DNA of 64,000 bases from Brevibacterium sp. HMSC07C04 (GCF_001815905.1 NZ_KV823283.1:1-64000); one strand, 5' to 3'; shown: positions 43,460 to 52,947, counted from the stretch's first letter. Notes: generated by a model not told the origin, from the letters alone. Made by a program: numbers and translations.

Positions 43460-45222
43460 CAGCCGCGTTCGACTCCGTGGACATTGCGCAGCTCGCCGAT
43501 CCGACCGTCTTCGCTCTGCACCGTGAACGTATCGCCGTTGTCGGCAAGCGCCAGAATCCACTTGCCGGGTTCCAGCTGGAAAACCGGCTGGCCGGATGCT
43601 TCGACGGCCGTTCGCGGTTCTGGAACCGCGAACCAGAAGGGCTCACGCTGCGGGTGGGCGTGCTTTGGCTGCCTCTGTTCAGGCTGCGGCTGCTCCGGCT
43701 GGGGCGCCTCCGACTGGGCCTGCCTTAGACGCCTGCGCTCCGGCAGGGGCTGGTCGGGCTGGAACGGCTGGTCCGACTGAATCGGGCGGTCAGGCTGCGG
43801 CTGCTCCGGCTGGTCGTGTTGGATCGGCTCAAGCCGCTGGGTCTGCTCCAGTCCATGGTCAAGGGCCGAGGTGCCACTGACCATAGTCGCGTCCTCTTCA
43901 AAAGCGCTTTCTTCCGAGGCGGCGCGATGGACTTCGCGCTCCTGGCGGCTATCGCGCGAGGCCACGTTGGGTTCGATGCCCCCGGTGGGATTTTCAGCAG
44001 CCGAGGCAACAGTTTCCGAAGGGGCAGGTGCGGGGTTTTCCTGAACGGCCTCTGTGCCGTGGGCCGACGGCTGTGAATAAGCTCCGACCTGGCCGGCGTC
44101 CCACTGTGCTCCCAGTGCAGCGCCGCCTTGGTTCGGTTCGGGCTGAACGGGCTCAGACTGAGCAGACTCGGGCTGAGCGGGCTGGGGTTCAACGAAACCA
44201 GGCTGCATCGGGCCGCTGTGTGCCTGACCCGGCTGCCCCGGCTGACCCGCCTGGTTCGGCTCATCTGCCTGGCCCGGGTGCCCACCCTGACTCGGGTGGC
44301 CAGCCTGACCCAGCTGCCCCGCCTGGCTCGGGTGGCCAGTCTGACTCGGGTGGCCGGGAGCAGGCCATCCCTGAGCGTAGCCGGTATGGGCCGGGCCGCT
44401 CTGGACCATGCCGGGATGGCCGGGTGCCGACTGCACGGGACCGGGCTGCACAGCCGGCGCCTGCACCGGAGCACGGCGTACGGGGCGAGCCTTCGGGTGT
44501 GCGGGAACAGACTCGCGAGCTTCGAATTCGTCCGCTCCGAGTGCCGGAATCACGGTGAAGACTGCGGCGAATGCCGCAAGCCCAGCACCGATGAGCCCAA
44601 TGAAGGCACCCCACGACGGGTTAGCGAACGGGAACAGGTGAATGAACCGCACAAACTGCACCGCGGCACCGGTGGCTGCCAGGACCGTGACGAACTGGTC
44701 CGGGCTGAACGATCCGATGTTCTGCGGGAACGAGCGAACCGTCTTGTTGAGAACCCCGATGAGACCAGCGGCGAGAATGGGCAGAACCCCGAGCATGAGA
44801 ACGCCGGTGCCGTGAATATTGAACGACCACAGCCACCCGTAGGAGCCATCGCCGTAGTACGCGTCCGACCACCTGTACTGGGGCAGGAATACAGAGACGA
44901 AAACCAGAAAGGCACCGGAGGCCAGAAGAATTTCGCGGAGCCCGAATGCGGAGTCCTGTTTGCTGGGCTGAGCCGGAGGAAAGCTGCCAACTGTGCCGGG
45001 CATGGAGCCTACCATCGTGCCGGGAGCTGCGCCCGCCGGCGGGTTCTGCCCCGAACCGTGCGGCGGTCCCTGGGTAAAGGCCTGGGGACTTGCACCGTAG
45101 GGCTGCCCCTGGCTGAACGCAGACTGCGCGCTCTGCGCGTCCTGCTGGCCGTAGTGGGGACCGGGCTGCGAGAAGCCGCCTGGATAGTATGGCTGACTGC
45201 CAGATGGACTGCTCATGCTCAT
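43459..45222 (-). CDS. Gln/Pro/Gly-rich membrane protein (DUF5336-like)
   Basis: This is a 587-residue protein. Residues 1-75 are Gln/Pro/Gly/Tyr-rich, about 80-230 carry four hydrophobic helices like mycobacterial DUF5336 (34-kDa antigen) proteins, and the rest is low complexity. The stretch at about 275-360 is made of short Gly-His-Pro-Gln and Gln-Pro-Gly repeats, followed by acidic and Gln/Glu-Pro segments. A compact C-terminal end of about 45 residues is more ordered. AAGGAG precedes two candidate ATGs (45222 and 45216). It overlaps the Fic-like gene by one base, suggesting joint function, perhaps at the envelope. The function is unknown. Confidence 0.65.
   Translation of the reverse strand: MSMSSPSGSQPYYPGGFSQPGPHYGQQDAQSAQSAFSQGQPYGASPQAFTQGPPHGSGQNPPAGAAPGTMVGSMPGTVGSFPPAQPSKQDSAFGLREILLASGAFLVFVSVFLPQYRWSDAYYGDGSYGWLWSFNIHGTGVLMLGVLPILAAGLIGVLNKTVRSFPQNIGSFSPDQFVTVLAATGAAVQFVRFIHLFPFANPSWGAFIGLIGAGLAAFAAVFTVIPALGADEFEARESVPAHPKARPVRRAPVQAPAVQPGPVQSAPGHPGMVQSGPAHTGYAQGWPAPGHPSQTGHPSQAGQLGQAGHPSQGGHPGQADEPNQAGQPGQPGQAHSGPMQPGFVEPQPAQPESAQSEPVQPEPNQGGAALGAQWDAGQVGAYSQPSAHGTEAVQENPAPAPSETVASAAENPTGGIEPNVASRDSRQEREVHRAASEESAFEEDATMVSGTSALDHGLEQTQRLEPIQHDQPEQPQPDRPIQSDQPFQPDQPLPERRRLRQAQSEAPQPEQPQPEQRQPKHAHPQREPFWFAVPEPRTAVEASGQPVFQLEPGKWILALADNGDTFTVQSEDGRIGELRNVHGVERG
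44215..44370 (-). repeat. Short in-frame Gly/Gln/Pro/His coding repeats
   Basis: About 155 bp of the PQ-rich gene is built of imperfect 9-12-bp units that encode Gly-His-Pro-Gln, Gln-Ala-Gly and Gln-Pro-Gly. The borders are approximate. Such a tract may change length by slippage. Confidence 0.6.
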
Positions 45223-45468
45223 TGACTCCTTAATTCGCGTTTAGACGGCAAGCCTGCAAACCGGGCGGGCCCCATCAGTACACACCGGCTATGTTTTCAC
45301 ACGGTTCCACTGCGTGCACTGCAGAACACCCAATAACCGCCTGCGAATCGCGTCACGTGCGGTTCGCACTTTTGCAGTGGTTACAGCAGGAGTAGTGTGA
45401 AGAATGCAGTGACCCGCGTGCGCAGTGAAGCTCACAGGGTCGGGACTCACCGACGAAACGAGGATGTT

Positions 45469-47427
45469 TTGGCAGACGAGAACACACAGAGCCTGCTGCG
45501 AGAAAACCGCACCTTCGCTCCCCCGCAGGCATTTGCAGACCAGGCCAACGGAACCGAAGACCTCTACCGGCGCGCAGAAGCCGATCGCCTGGGATTCTGG
45601 GCTGACCAGGCGCGCGAACTCCTCACGTGGCACAAGGACTTTACGGAAGTCCTCGACTGGACCAACCCGCCCTTTGCCAAGTGGTTCCAGGACGGCGAGC
45701 TCAATATCGCCTACAACTGTGTTGACCGACACGTAGAAGCCGGCAACGGCGACCGTGTGGCTCTACACTTTGTCGGCGAACCCGGAGACACTCAGGACAT
45801 CACCTACGCGGAGCTGTCACGCCGGGTCAACCAGACCGCAAACGCTCTGACAGAACTGGGAGTCAGCCGCGGAGACCGCGTGGCCCTCTACATGCCGATG
45901 ATTCCCGAAGCGGTCATCTCGATGCTCGCCTGCGCTCGTCTGGGCGCTGCACACTCAGTTGTGTTCGGCGGTTTCAGCCCCGATGCCCTGCACTCGCGCA
46001 TTATGGATGCGCAAGCGGAAGTCGTCATCACCGCCGACGGAGGTTTCCGCCGCGGCAAGCCGTCTGACCTCAAAGCGACGGTCGACGAGGCCCTGAGCCA
46101 CGGCGACACCCCTGTTCGCCACGTGCTGGTGGCAAAGCGCACCGGCGAAGACGCCCATATGGTCGACGGGCGCGACCAGTACTTCCACGATGTCGTCGAC
46201 CGCCAGTCCGCTGACCACACCCCCGAGTTCTTCCCGGCCGAACAGCCGCTGTTCATCCTCTACACCTCGGGAACCACAGGAAAGCCCAAGGGCATTCTCC
46301 ACACCTCCGGCGGCTACCTCACCCAGGCGGCCTACACCATGAAGTACGTGTTCGATGCCAAGCCGGAAACCGATGTCTTCTGGTGCACCGCCGATGTCGG
46401 CTGGATCACGGGGCACACCTACATCGCCTACGGGCCGCTGGCTATGGGCATGACGGAGGTCATCTACGAGGGCACTCCCGACAGCCCGCACCGGGGCCGC
46501 TGGTGGGAGATCGTCGAAAAGTACGGGGTGACCCAGCTATACGCCGCCCCGACTGCCATCCGCACGTTCATGAAGTGGGGTGAGGAGATCCCGGCGGAGC
46601 ACGACCTTTCGTCGCTGCGACTGCTGGGCTCCGTCGGCGAACCCATCAACCCGGAAGCGTGGATGTGGTACCACCGGGTGATCGGCGGCGAGAAGTGCCC
46701 GATTGTCGACACCTGGTGGCAGACCGAGAACGGGGCGAACATGATCGCTCCCCTGCCCGGCGTGGTTTCCACCAAACCGGGCTCAGCACAGCGTCCGCTG
46801 CCGGGCATCAGCGTCGACGTCGTCGATGACACCGGTGAGCACATCGGCCGCAACCAGGCAGGCTACCTTGTCATCACCGAACCGTGGCCGTCTATGCTGC
46901 GCGGTGTCTACGGCGATGACCAGCGCTACAAAGACACGTACTGGTCGCGTTTTGAAAACATGTACTTCGCCGGTGACGGCGCCCGTTTCGATGACGATGG
47001 GGACATCTGGTTCCTCGGCCGCGTTGACGATGTCATGAACGTGTCCGGCCACCGCCTGTCGACCGCTGAAATCGAATCCGCCCTGGTGTCCCACGACGCC
47101 GTTGCCGAAGCCGCCGTCGTCGGTGCCGATGACCCGACCTCCGGCCAGGCGGTCATGGCGTTTGTCATCACCCGCGGCGACTTCGCCGACAGCGACGGAG
47201 CAGAAGAACAGCTGCGCCAGCACGTGGGACGCGAAATCGGGCCGATCGCAAAACCCAAGCACATCTACTTCGTTGACGACCTGCCCAAGACCCGCTCCGG
47301 CAAGATCGTCCGCCGACTGCTGAAGAACCTCGCCGAGCGCAAAGACGGAGGAGACTCTTCGACACTGGCAGACGCTTCCGTTATGACCAGCATCCAAGCG
47401 GCCGTCGACCGAGCGCATAACTCCTGA
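45469..47427 (+). CDS. acs: Acetyl-CoA synthetase
   Basis: This 652-residue enzyme matches Acs in length. It makes acetyl-CoA from acetate, ATP and CoA. Motifs: [19 protein letters not shown] (phosphate loop), WWQTENG (acetate pocket Trp), [22 protein letters not shown] and [13 protein letters not shown], which carries the lysine that is reversibly acetylated. The TTG at 45469 gives LADENTQS and lies 5 nt after a GAGG; the frame is open upstream to 45397. The 246-bp upstream gap has a GTGCG-GTT-CGCAC dyad, but no perfect Crp site. It is followed by a strong hairpin. Confidence 0.95.
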   Translation: MADENTQSLLRENRTFAPPQAFADQANGTEDLYRRAEADRLGFWADQARELLTWHKDFTEVLDWTNPPFAKWFQDGELNIAYNCVDRHVEAGNGDRVALHFVGEPGDTQDITYAELSRRVNQTANALTELGVSRGDRVALYMPMIPEAVISMLACARLGAAHSVVFGGFSPDALHSRIMDAQAEVVITADGGFRRGKPSDLKATVDEALSHGDTPVRHVLVAKRTGEDAHMVDGRDQYFHDVVDRQSADHTPEFFPAEQPLFILYTSGTTGKPKGILHTSGGYLTQAAYTMKYVFDAKPETDVFWCTADVGWITGHTYIAYGPLAMGMTEVIYEGTPDSPHRGRWWEIVEKYGVTQLYAAPTAIRTFMKWGEEIPAEHDLSSLRLLGSVGEPINPEAWMWYHRVIGGEKCPIVDTWWQTENGANMIAPLPGVVSTKPGSAQRPLPGISVDVVDDTGEHIGRNQAGYLVITEPWPSMLRGVYGDDQRYKDTYWSRFENMYFAGDGARFDDDGDIWFLGRVDDVMNVSGHRLSTAEIESALVSHDAVAEAAVVGADDPTSGQAVMAFVITRGDFADSDGAEEQLRQHVGREIGPIAKPKHIYFVDDLPKTRSGKIVRRLLKNLAERKDGGDSSTLADASVMTSIQAAVDRAHNS

Positions 47428-47440
47428 TCAAGGCTGCGGC

Positions 47441-47491
47441 ACAGGCGCCTCGGGAAAGACGGGGCCCATCCCCCCCTCCCGAGGCGCCTGT
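47441..47491 (+). terminator. Terminator after acs
   Basis: A perfect 15-bp stem (ACAGGCGCCTCGGGA with 47477-47491) encloses a 21-nt C/G-rich loop 14 bp after the acs stop. Confidence 0.75.
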
Positions 47492-47585
47492 GAGCACGGC
47501 CTCATCCTCACCTTTCGTTGGTGCTGATGAACTGTTCGCACTAGTATCGAGACAAAGGCGTGCATTTTCTAGGAGGCAACGACCC

Positions 47586-47993
47586 ATGTCTGATCGGTCC
47601 ATTGCGCAAATCGTGCGGGACATCTCCGCCGACACAAAGGCTCTGGCAGAAGAAGAAGCCGCGCTGGCCAAGCAGGAGATCAAAGAGGGTTCCGTCAAAC
47701 TCGGCACCGCGATCGGTCTGACCGTCGTCGGCCTGGGCATCCTCATCATGTCCCTGTTCGTCCTGACCGCGTTCTTCGTTGCTGTCTTCCACGACTTCGC
47801 AGGTTGGGGCTGGTGGGCCAGCACCCTCATTGTGTTCGGCATCTACGTCGTGATCGCCTCGGTCCTCGTGGCGATTGCCGTGCCGCTGTTCAAGAAGGGC
47901 AACCCCACGCCGACTCGTGCGACTGACCGCGGCAAGTCGGTCATCGCCGCAGTCAAGACTGCGCTGACCAACCCGTCCGGTCCGCGCGTGTAG
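47586..47993 (+). CDS. Phage-holin-superfamily membrane protein (YqjE/Rv3669 type)
   Basis: This 135-residue protein has a hydrophilic N-terminus with an alpha-helical Ala/Glu/Lys pattern (ADTKALAEEEAALAKQEIKEG), then two long hydrophobic helices (about 40-70 and 75-105), and a basic C-terminus. This matches the actinobacterial holin-superfamily / YqjE group (PF07332), which are not phage lysis proteins but conserved membrane proteins of unknown role. AGGAGG is 7 nt before the ATG. It is followed by a strong terminator. Confidence 0.75.
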   Translation: MSDRSIAQIVRDISADTKALAEEEAALAKQEIKEGSVKLGTAIGLTVVGLGILIMSLFVLTAFFVAVFHDFAGWGWWASTLIVFGIYVVIASVLVAIAVPLFKKGNPTPTRATDRGKSVIAAVKTALTNPSGPRV

Positions 47994-48012
47994 GCGGCTG
48001 AAACCCGAACCT

Positions 48013-48051
48013 AAAGGGGGGGCTGGCTCATATGAACCAGCCCCCCCCTTT
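48013..48051 (+). terminator. Terminator after holin-like gene
   Basis: A G-rich stem (AAAGGGGGGGCTGG with CCAGCCCCCCCCTTT) and an about 11-nt CTCATATGAA loop lie in the 107-bp gap between convergent genes; it can act on both strands, with AAA and TTT at its base. Confidence 0.85.
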
Positions 48052-48100
48052 GCGTGCGTGGCGAGCACCGCTTTTCACCTGCGGTTGGTGTTCGGTGAGC

Positions 48101-48784
48101 TCAGATGTCGATGTGCAGGCGGTTAGTCCGATCCCATTCCCGCGACCATCCAAGGGCTTCAAACGCACTGTCGAGCAGCCCGGCGGTGAACCCCCAAGAG
48201 CGCAGAACTCCGGCATCGAAAACAGGTGAGTGCCATCCGGTTTTCGGCACCTTGAACACTCCGCGGTTCGCAGGTGCCACAAGGTCGGCTACAGGCACCC
48301 GGTGCACGGAAGACGATTCCGCCCGGTCTACCGCCCGCAGCACCTGCCGACCGTCCCATGCGGCGATCACCGGCGTCACACTGTGCCGACTGACGGGAAC
48401 CCACAGTGAAGGCCACGTGCCGATCACATTCACTCGAGCAGGGTCGACCCCCGTTTCCTCCCGCGCTTCCCGCAGTGCCGCATCGACTGCCGTTGCGTCC
48501 TCGGGATCTCTGCGGCCGCCTGGAAACGCCACCTGACCGGGATGATTGCGCAGAGTATCGGCGCGCTTGAGCAGCACCACGTCAACGTCCGCGAAATCAC
48601 CCAAGCGGTCCTGTTCGCGCAGTCCGGCCTCTGTGCGCGGCTGGGTCCCGCGGCCAAACAGCATGAGAACAGCCGCCGGGCGCACAGAGTCGTCCTCTTT
48701 CGGTCTGCGGTGGTGAATCCAGTGATCGGAAATGTCCGACTGCGCCAAATCGCTCAGCGCCGCAACGAGGCCGGCGTCGCTCAC
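48101..48784 (-). CDS. Nudix hydrolase, CoA-pyrophosphatase-like
   Basis: This 227-residue enzyme has a perfect Nudix box in GGRRDPEDATAVDAALREAREETGV (split here as GGRRDPEDATAV then DAALREAREETG), preceded by the FPGGR element of CoA pyrophosphatases. It likely hydrolyses CoA or related dinucleotides. A GTG at 48784 overlaps the nth stop by 4 bp (GTGA); the longer start at 48793 would overlap nth by 13 bp. The pair nth-Nudix is conserved in actinobacteria (Rv3674c-Rv3672c from memory). Confidence 0.9.
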   Translation of the reverse strand: MSDAGLVAALSDLAQSDISDHWIHHRRPKEDDSVRPAAVLMLFGRGTQPRTEAGLREQDRLGDFADVDVVLLKRADTLRNHPGQVAFPGGRRDPEDATAVDAALREAREETGVDPARVNVIGTWPSLWVPVSRHSVTPVIAAWDGRQVLRAVDRAESSSVHRVPVADLVAPANRGVFKVPKTGWHSPVFDAGVLRSWGFTAGLLDSAFEALGWSREWDRTNRLHIDI

Positions 48785-49542
48785 AGCTGCCATCCGCCCT
48801 GTGGAACCTCCAGACCGTAGGCGAGCTTCGCCTCGGCTTCGGCAGGATCAAGCGGGCCCGTTCCGTAGCTGGGACACAGGCGGGCAATCGGGCACACACC
48901 GCAGGCCGGTCCTCGCGAGTGGCAGATGCGCCGCCCCAAGAAGATCAGCCTGTGAGAAACCATCGTCAGATCAGACTTCTTGTACAGGGGCAGCAGGTCG
49001 GCTTCCACTTTGTCGGGGTTTTCTTCGCTTGTGAATCCCAGCCGCCTGGCCAAACGCCCCACGTGAGTGTCGATCGTCAGCCCGGGAGTGGAAAAGGCAT
49101 TGCCGAGCACCACGTTTGCCGTCTTCACCCCAACCCCGGGCAGCCGAACCAGAGCCGCCTGGTCAGCAGGCACCTCGCCGGCGTGTTCCTCAACAAGCTG
49201 CTCCGCCAGGGCGATGATGTTCTTGGCCTTCGACCGGAAGAAGCCCGTGGGGCGGATGATCTCCTCCACGTCCTCCAGGTGCGCCTGCGCAAGCGTCGTC
49301 GCATCCGGGTATGCGGCAAATAGCTCCGGTGTCACCTGGTTGACCCGAACGTCCGTAGTCTGTGCCGACAGCACCGTGGCTATCAGCAGTTCGAAAGCAT
49401 TGCGAAAGTCCAGTTCCGCACGCGCGTCCGGGAAGACCTTTTGCAGCATCCTGTCGATCTTGCGCGCCCTGCGGACTCTGCCCAACCGGGTTTCCTCAGC
49501 AAAGCGACGCTGACTGCGCTCAAGCACGCTGTTGTGTGCCAC
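48781..49542 (-). CDS. nth: Endonuclease III
   Basis: This 253-residue base-excision glycosylase/AP lyase has the helix-hairpin-helix LPGVGVKTANVVLG with the catalytic Lys, the catalytic Asp in IDTHVGRLARRLGF, and the iron-sulfur cluster cysteines in the C-x6-C-x2-C-x5-C pattern (CHSRGPACGVCPIARLC). The GTG at 49542 lies 5 nt after AAAGGAG; a GTG two codons upstream would start within that site. It is divergent from crp, 148 bp away. It repairs oxidised pyrimidines. Confidence 0.95.
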   Translation of the reverse strand: MAHNSVLERSQRRFAEETRLGRVRRARKIDRMLQKVFPDARAELDFRNAFELLIATVLSAQTTDVRVNQVTPELFAAYPDATTLAQAHLEDVEEIIRPTGFFRSKAKNIIALAEQLVEEHAGEVPADQAALVRLPGVGVKTANVVLGNAFSTPGLTIDTHVGRLARRLGFTSEENPDKVEADLLPLYKKSDLTMVSHRLIFLGRRICHSRGPACGVCPIARLCPSYGTGPLDPAEAEAKLAYGLEVPQGGWQL

Positions 49543-49690
49543 ACCCACTCCTTTATCTGCTGGTCAGCATAGAACACAGACACTGTGCTCCACCCGCAGA
49601 GCATTGCTACGATTGACCTGTATCACATTGCGGCAGGATTTCAATGGGCCGAAGGACCCCGTCGCAGAACAGCAACCTGGAGGTACAGAC

Positions 49691-50368
49691 GTGGATATCG
49701 AAGTCGTCCGCAGTGCGGCACTGTTCGCAGGACTCGATGACGAAGCGACGAACGCGCTTGTCAAATACATGAAGCCGCGCAGCCTGCGCCGTACCGCCGT
49801 GCTCTTCCACGAAGGAGACTCCGGGGACGAGCTCTACATCGTGTCCTCCGGCAAACTCAAGGTCGGCCGCGAATCCGAAGACGGGCGCGAAAGCCTCCTG
49901 TCAGTTGTCGGTCCTGGTGAAATCATCGGTGAGCTCGCACTCTTCGATCCGGGCCCGCGCTCCTCGACCGTCACTGCGGTCAGCCAGACGGAACTGCTCA
50001 GTCTTAAACACGACGACCTCATTGCGTGGCTCGAAGATCGTCCGCAGGCGGCAATGAACCTGCTGCGGGCACTCGCTCAGCGTCTGCGCCGCACCAACGA
50101 AACCGTCGGCGACCTCGTGTTCTCGGATGTTCCCGGCCGTGTTGCCAAGGCCCTGCTGGACCTCAACCGCCGCTTCGGCCGTCCCGCTCCGGACGGCAGC
50201 CTGGTGCAGCACGACCTCACGCAGGAAGAACTCGCCCAGCTTGTCGGCGCATCGCGCGAAACCGTCAACAAGGCCCTGGCAGACTTCGCACAGCGCGGCT
50301 GGATTCGACTCGAAGCTCGTGCCGTCGTCATCCTCGACATGGACCGCCTGCACAATCGCGCCCACTGA
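49691..50368 (+). CDS. crp: Crp/Fnr-family cAMP-responsive regulator (GlxR/Rv3676 type)
   Basis: This 225-residue protein matches actinobacterial Crp. It has a cyclic-nucleotide-binding domain with GEIIGELALFDPGPRSSTVTA (the Glu and Arg-Ser ligands for cAMP) and a C-terminal winged helix with LTQEELAQLVGASRETVNKAL. Such proteins are global carbon regulators. A GTG at 49691 follows GGAGG at 7 nt; the frame is open upstream. TTGACC (49613-49618) with a nearby TCACA half site may allow autoregulation. It is convergent with the MBL gene. Confidence 0.93.
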   Translation: MDIEVVRSAALFAGLDDEATNALVKYMKPRSLRRTAVLFHEGDSGDELYIVSSGKLKVGRESEDGRESLLSVVGPGEIIGELALFDPGPRSSTVTAVSQTELLSLKHDDLIAWLEDRPQAAMNLLRALAQRLRRTNETVGDLVFSDVPGRVAKALLDLNRRFGRPAPDGSLVQHDLTQEELAQLVGASRETVNKALADFAQRGWIRLEARAVVILDMDRLHNRAH

Positions 50369-50387
50369 TCCGCGGGCCGTCAACGCC

Positions 50388-51230
50388 TCAGCCGTGCTTC
50401 TGCACGTACTCCAGCTGCGCGGCGACAATCGTGTTGACCGTCTGCCGCATGTCCTGCGGCGCGGTCGCGTACACGATCCGGCCGACGGCCTCGGTCAGTT
50501 CATGTTCGGGTGAGATTTCCAGCCCGTCCAGCTGTGCGCCCTGTTCTGCCAGCGCAGCCCGCACTTCGTCCAGCCGCTCGCGGCGGTGCGAAATGTAGTA
50601 GTCCAGCACTTCGGCCGGATTGGCTATGGACTCTCCGTGGGCTGGCTGGATTTCGGTGATGCGGCCCTGCTCCACCATGCTGCGCAGGCGTGCGAGAGAA
50701 TCAAGATACTTTTCGACCGAACCGTCACCGTGCATGATCACAGTTGTTCCGCGTCCCAGCACCGTGTCTCCAGAGAACAGCACGGTGCCCGCCAGCACGC
50801 TGATCGAATCGAGCGTGTGTCCGGGGGTTGACACCAGCCGGATGCGGTCGGTTTCCGCGGGGCCGAATTCGAGGACCGCATTGTCGCCGCTGAGGTCTTC
50901 GTGTTCCAGCGGAGGAACAAAACGGGCGAATGCGCTGTCGACTGCGAATACAGGAGTCTGCGGCGCCCATTCGTCAACTGTTTTGAGCAGATCCGAATGG
51001 TCCCAGTGGTGGTGTGTGAGAACGATTCCGCGCAGTTCACGATCCCCGACGAGTTCACTGAGCGCTCCCAGGTGTTCGTCCAGCTGGGGGCCGGGGTCGA
51101 TGATGACTGCGGCGCTATCGTCAGCGGTGAACAGCACGTAGCTGTTCGTGCCGTCGAGTGTCATGGGGCTGGGGTTGTCTGCTGTACGGCGGGCAAAACG
51201 AGGTGCCGGGTGCTGTTCGTTTGTCATCAT
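50388..51230 (-). CDS. Metallo-beta-lactamase-fold hydrolase (LACTB2-like)
   Basis: This 280-residue protein has the zinc motif THHHWDHSDLL, SGDTVLG with the bridging Asp, and PAHGE near 215. A C-terminal winged-helix-like region (about 230-280) is present, as in LACTB2/Rv3677c. Members may be hydrolases of thioesters or RNA. The first ATG overlaps the Nudix-like gene by 4 bp (ATGA), so they are co-translated. It is probably a housekeeping member of the crp-ridA block. Confidence 0.85.
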   Translation of the reverse strand: MMTNEQHPAPRFARRTADNPSPMTLDGTNSYVLFTADDSAAVIIDPGPQLDEHLGALSELVGDRELRGIVLTHHHWDHSDLLKTVDEWAPQTPVFAVDSAFARFVPPLEHEDLSGDNAVLEFGPAETDRIRLVSTPGHTLDSISVLAGTVLFSGDTVLGRGTTVIMHGDGSVEKYLDSLARLRSMVEQGRITEIQPAHGESIANPAEVLDYYISHRRERLDEVRAALAEQGAQLDGLEISPEHELTEAVGRIVYATAPQDMRQTVNTIVAAQLEYVQKHG

Positions 51231-52114
51231 TCTTCTTCCGGTGGTTCGCTTTCTGATTCCGACAGCGTTGTCGGGTCTTCTTCTTCGTTTTCGGTTGTCA
51301 GCTGAGACAGTTCGTCGATGGCATGGTCGGTCTGGTGCTCGATGCTGATGTGCCATTCGCCTCGGTGCTGCAGGACGGTCGGCTGCAGTGGGCGAAGATC
51401 GCGAATCTTGAGCATACTGGCAGCAGCGCTGGGAACCGTGCGCAGAGATTCCAGGACCAAGCGTGTTGACACGCTGATGAACTGGGCGGAAGCACCGTGG
51501 CCCTCTTCCCACAGATCGACCGCATCGAGGATCTCCTGCGGGGTCATCCACCCGCCCCACGACTGATTGATCGACACGAAGTCAACGTGCTGACCGGGTG
51601 GGACCACGCACACAAAGTACACGGTGTCATAGCGGCGCAGCTGCCACGGCGTGTTGACCCAGCGCATCCACGGTTTGATGAGGTCGGGACGGAACTCCAC
51701 GTCGCGGCTGCGAAGCACCGAAGGGAAGGACACCTGGTGATCACGCAGCTTCTTGCCAGCAGTTTTGAGGAACTGCGGTTCAATGTCTGTTACCACCCGC
51801 AGGTCATGGCCCTCGGCCAGGGCGATGCCCATGTTCTGCAGAGCCAATCTGCCCGCGGCGGCGAAGAAGGCGACGGCTCGGCCCGATCTGTTCAGCCGCA
51901 GCGCCCGGGCACAGCGGTCCGAAGTCCAGTCGCCCATGGACAGCTGCCGTGAGTCCTCTGGTCGAACAGCGCTGAAGGGGAAGGCAAACCTGTTGCGGTC
52001 GCTGACACCGGGCTGATCGGCCTGACGGGTGATGAACACCTCGAGGCCCTTGTCGGAATCACGCACCAGCACCAGACAGACTGCGCGCCGCGGGTAGTCG
52101 GGGTTGGGCTGCAT
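51227..52114 (-). CDS. Nudix-like protein with broken Nudix box
   Basis: This is a 295-residue protein. The N-terminus (RRAVCLVLVRDSDKGLEVFITRQ and FAFPFSAVRPED) follows the NUDT19-like family, but where the box GXXXXXEXXXXXXXREUXEEXGU is expected it reads AFFAAAGRLALQNMGIALA, without the Glu pair. It is probably not a metal-dependent hydrolase. A very acidic tail of about 25 residues ends the protein. The start at 52114 is preferred because the longer frame (52264) would run through the ridA terminator and overlap ridA by 29 bp. It is coupled to the MBL gene. Confidence 0.65.
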   Translation of the reverse strand: MQPNPDYPRRAVCLVLVRDSDKGLEVFITRQADQPGVSDRNRFAFPFSAVRPEDSRQLSMGDWTSDRCARALRLNRSGRAVAFFAAAGRLALQNMGIALAEGHDLRVVTDIEPQFLKTAGKKLRDHQVSFPSVLRSRDVEFRPDLIKPWMRWVNTPWQLRRYDTVYFVCVVPPGQHVDFVSINQSWGGWMTPQEILDAVDLWEEGHGASAQFISVSTRLVLESLRTVPSAAASMLKIRDLRPLQPTVLQHRGEWHISIEHQTDHAIDELSQLTTENEEEDPTTLSESESEPPEEE

Positions 52115-52170
52115 ATCCGCCGAGCGAAAAAGCTCAACTGTGCGCACCAACTCGCTGGAGGCGCGAATCA

Positions 52171-52199
52171 GGCGGGTGGGTCTGTTCGACCCACCCGCC
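52171..52199 (-). terminator. Terminator after ridA
   Basis: A perfect 12-bp stem (GGCGGGTGGGTC with GACCCACCCGCC) with a 5-nt TGTTC loop lies 37 bp after the ridA stop. No U-run is visible on the reverse strand, so it may act with Rho or as an attenuator. Confidence 0.7.
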
Positions 52200-52235
52200 T
52201 GGAGACTGAGCGCAGATTTCTGCGCCCGCTGTGCG

Positions 52236-52700
52236 TCAGTCGCGGACGCGGAAGATGAATTCAATCTCGACGCAGGTACCCTTGGGCAGGGCGTTGGTGC
52301 CCAGTGCCGAGCGTGCGTGCTGGCCGGCTTCGCCGAAGATGTCGGCGAGGAAGTCCGAAGCGCCGTTGATCACTTCGGGCTGCTGCTTGAAGTCATCGGT
52401 GCTTGTGACGAATCCGTTGACCTTGACCACGCGTTCGATCTTGTCGAGGTCGCCGATGACGCTCTTGGCTGCGGCGAGTGCGTTGAGCACCGAGTAGCGT
52501 GCGGATTCCTGGGCCTGTTCAACGCTTACGTTGTCGCCGAGGCGGCCCGGGTTGGCAAGCTCGCCGTCGCGAAACGGCAGCTGACCGGACGTGAACACGA
52601 GGTCACCCGACTTCACGGCGGGCAGGTAGGAACCGGCCGGCGCTGCCAACTGCGGCAGCGGGAAGCCGAGTTCGTTGAGGCGGTCTTCGATCTTTGACAT
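52236..52700 (-). CDS. ridA: RidA-family enamine/imine deaminase
   Basis: This 154-residue protein belongs to the YjgF/RidA family that removes reactive enamines. It has VFTSGQLPF in the N-terminal strand and VEIEFIFRVRD at the end. The conserved Arg near 105 that holds the substrate carboxylate in classic RidA is not evident, so it may be an Rv3678c-type variant rather than a canonical RidA. It starts 1 nt after the DUF4177 stop. Confidence 0.85.
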   Translation of the reverse strand: MSKIEDRLNELGFPLPQLAAPAGSYLPAVKSGDLVFTSGQLPFRDGELANPGRLGDNVSVEQAQESARYSVLNALAAAKSVIGDLDKIERVVKVNGFVTSTDDFKQQPEVINGASDFLADIFGEAGQHARSALGTNALPKGTCVEIEFIFRVRD

Positions 52701-52701
52701 A

Positions 52702-52860
52702 TCAGCCTTTCGGACGCTTCATGTAGGCAACGAGTCCCCCGTTGCCCTGGGGACCTTCCACTACCTGGACGAGCTCGTAGCCGTCCTCACCCCACAGATC
52801 CAGAATCTGTTTGGTGTTGTGGATCATGAGAGGAACAGTGACGTACTCCCACTTCTGCAT
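52702..52860 (-). CDS. DUF4177 small protein
   Basis: This is a 52-residue protein. KWEYVTVPLMIHNTKQILD and GYELVQVVEGP fit DUF4177, with a C-terminal basic KRPKG. It is conserved beside ridA, near Rv3678A in Mycobacterium from memory. The ATG at 52860 has a very strong AAGGGGGGAG site; the frame is open to 52929. The function is unknown. Confidence 0.82.
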   Translation of the reverse strand: MQKWEYVTVPLMIHNTKQILDLWGEDGYELVQVVEGPQGNGGLVAYMKRPKG

Positions 52861-52947
52861 TTTCTCCCCCCTTCGGTGGACAGAGTTCATTGTACGAGCC
52901 GCTGACGCGGCAGGTGGTGCCTGCGTCACAGTCGACCCGGCAGAGCG

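Noticed and set aside
45223-45468. Crp operator upstream of acs
   Set aside because: The GTGCG-GTT-CGCAC dyad has odd spacing and does not fit the TGTGA-N6-TCACA pattern.
47586-47993. Phage lysis gene indicating a prophage
   Set aside because: The holin-like fold is a conserved chromosomal membrane protein in actinobacteria and no other phage genes are nearby.
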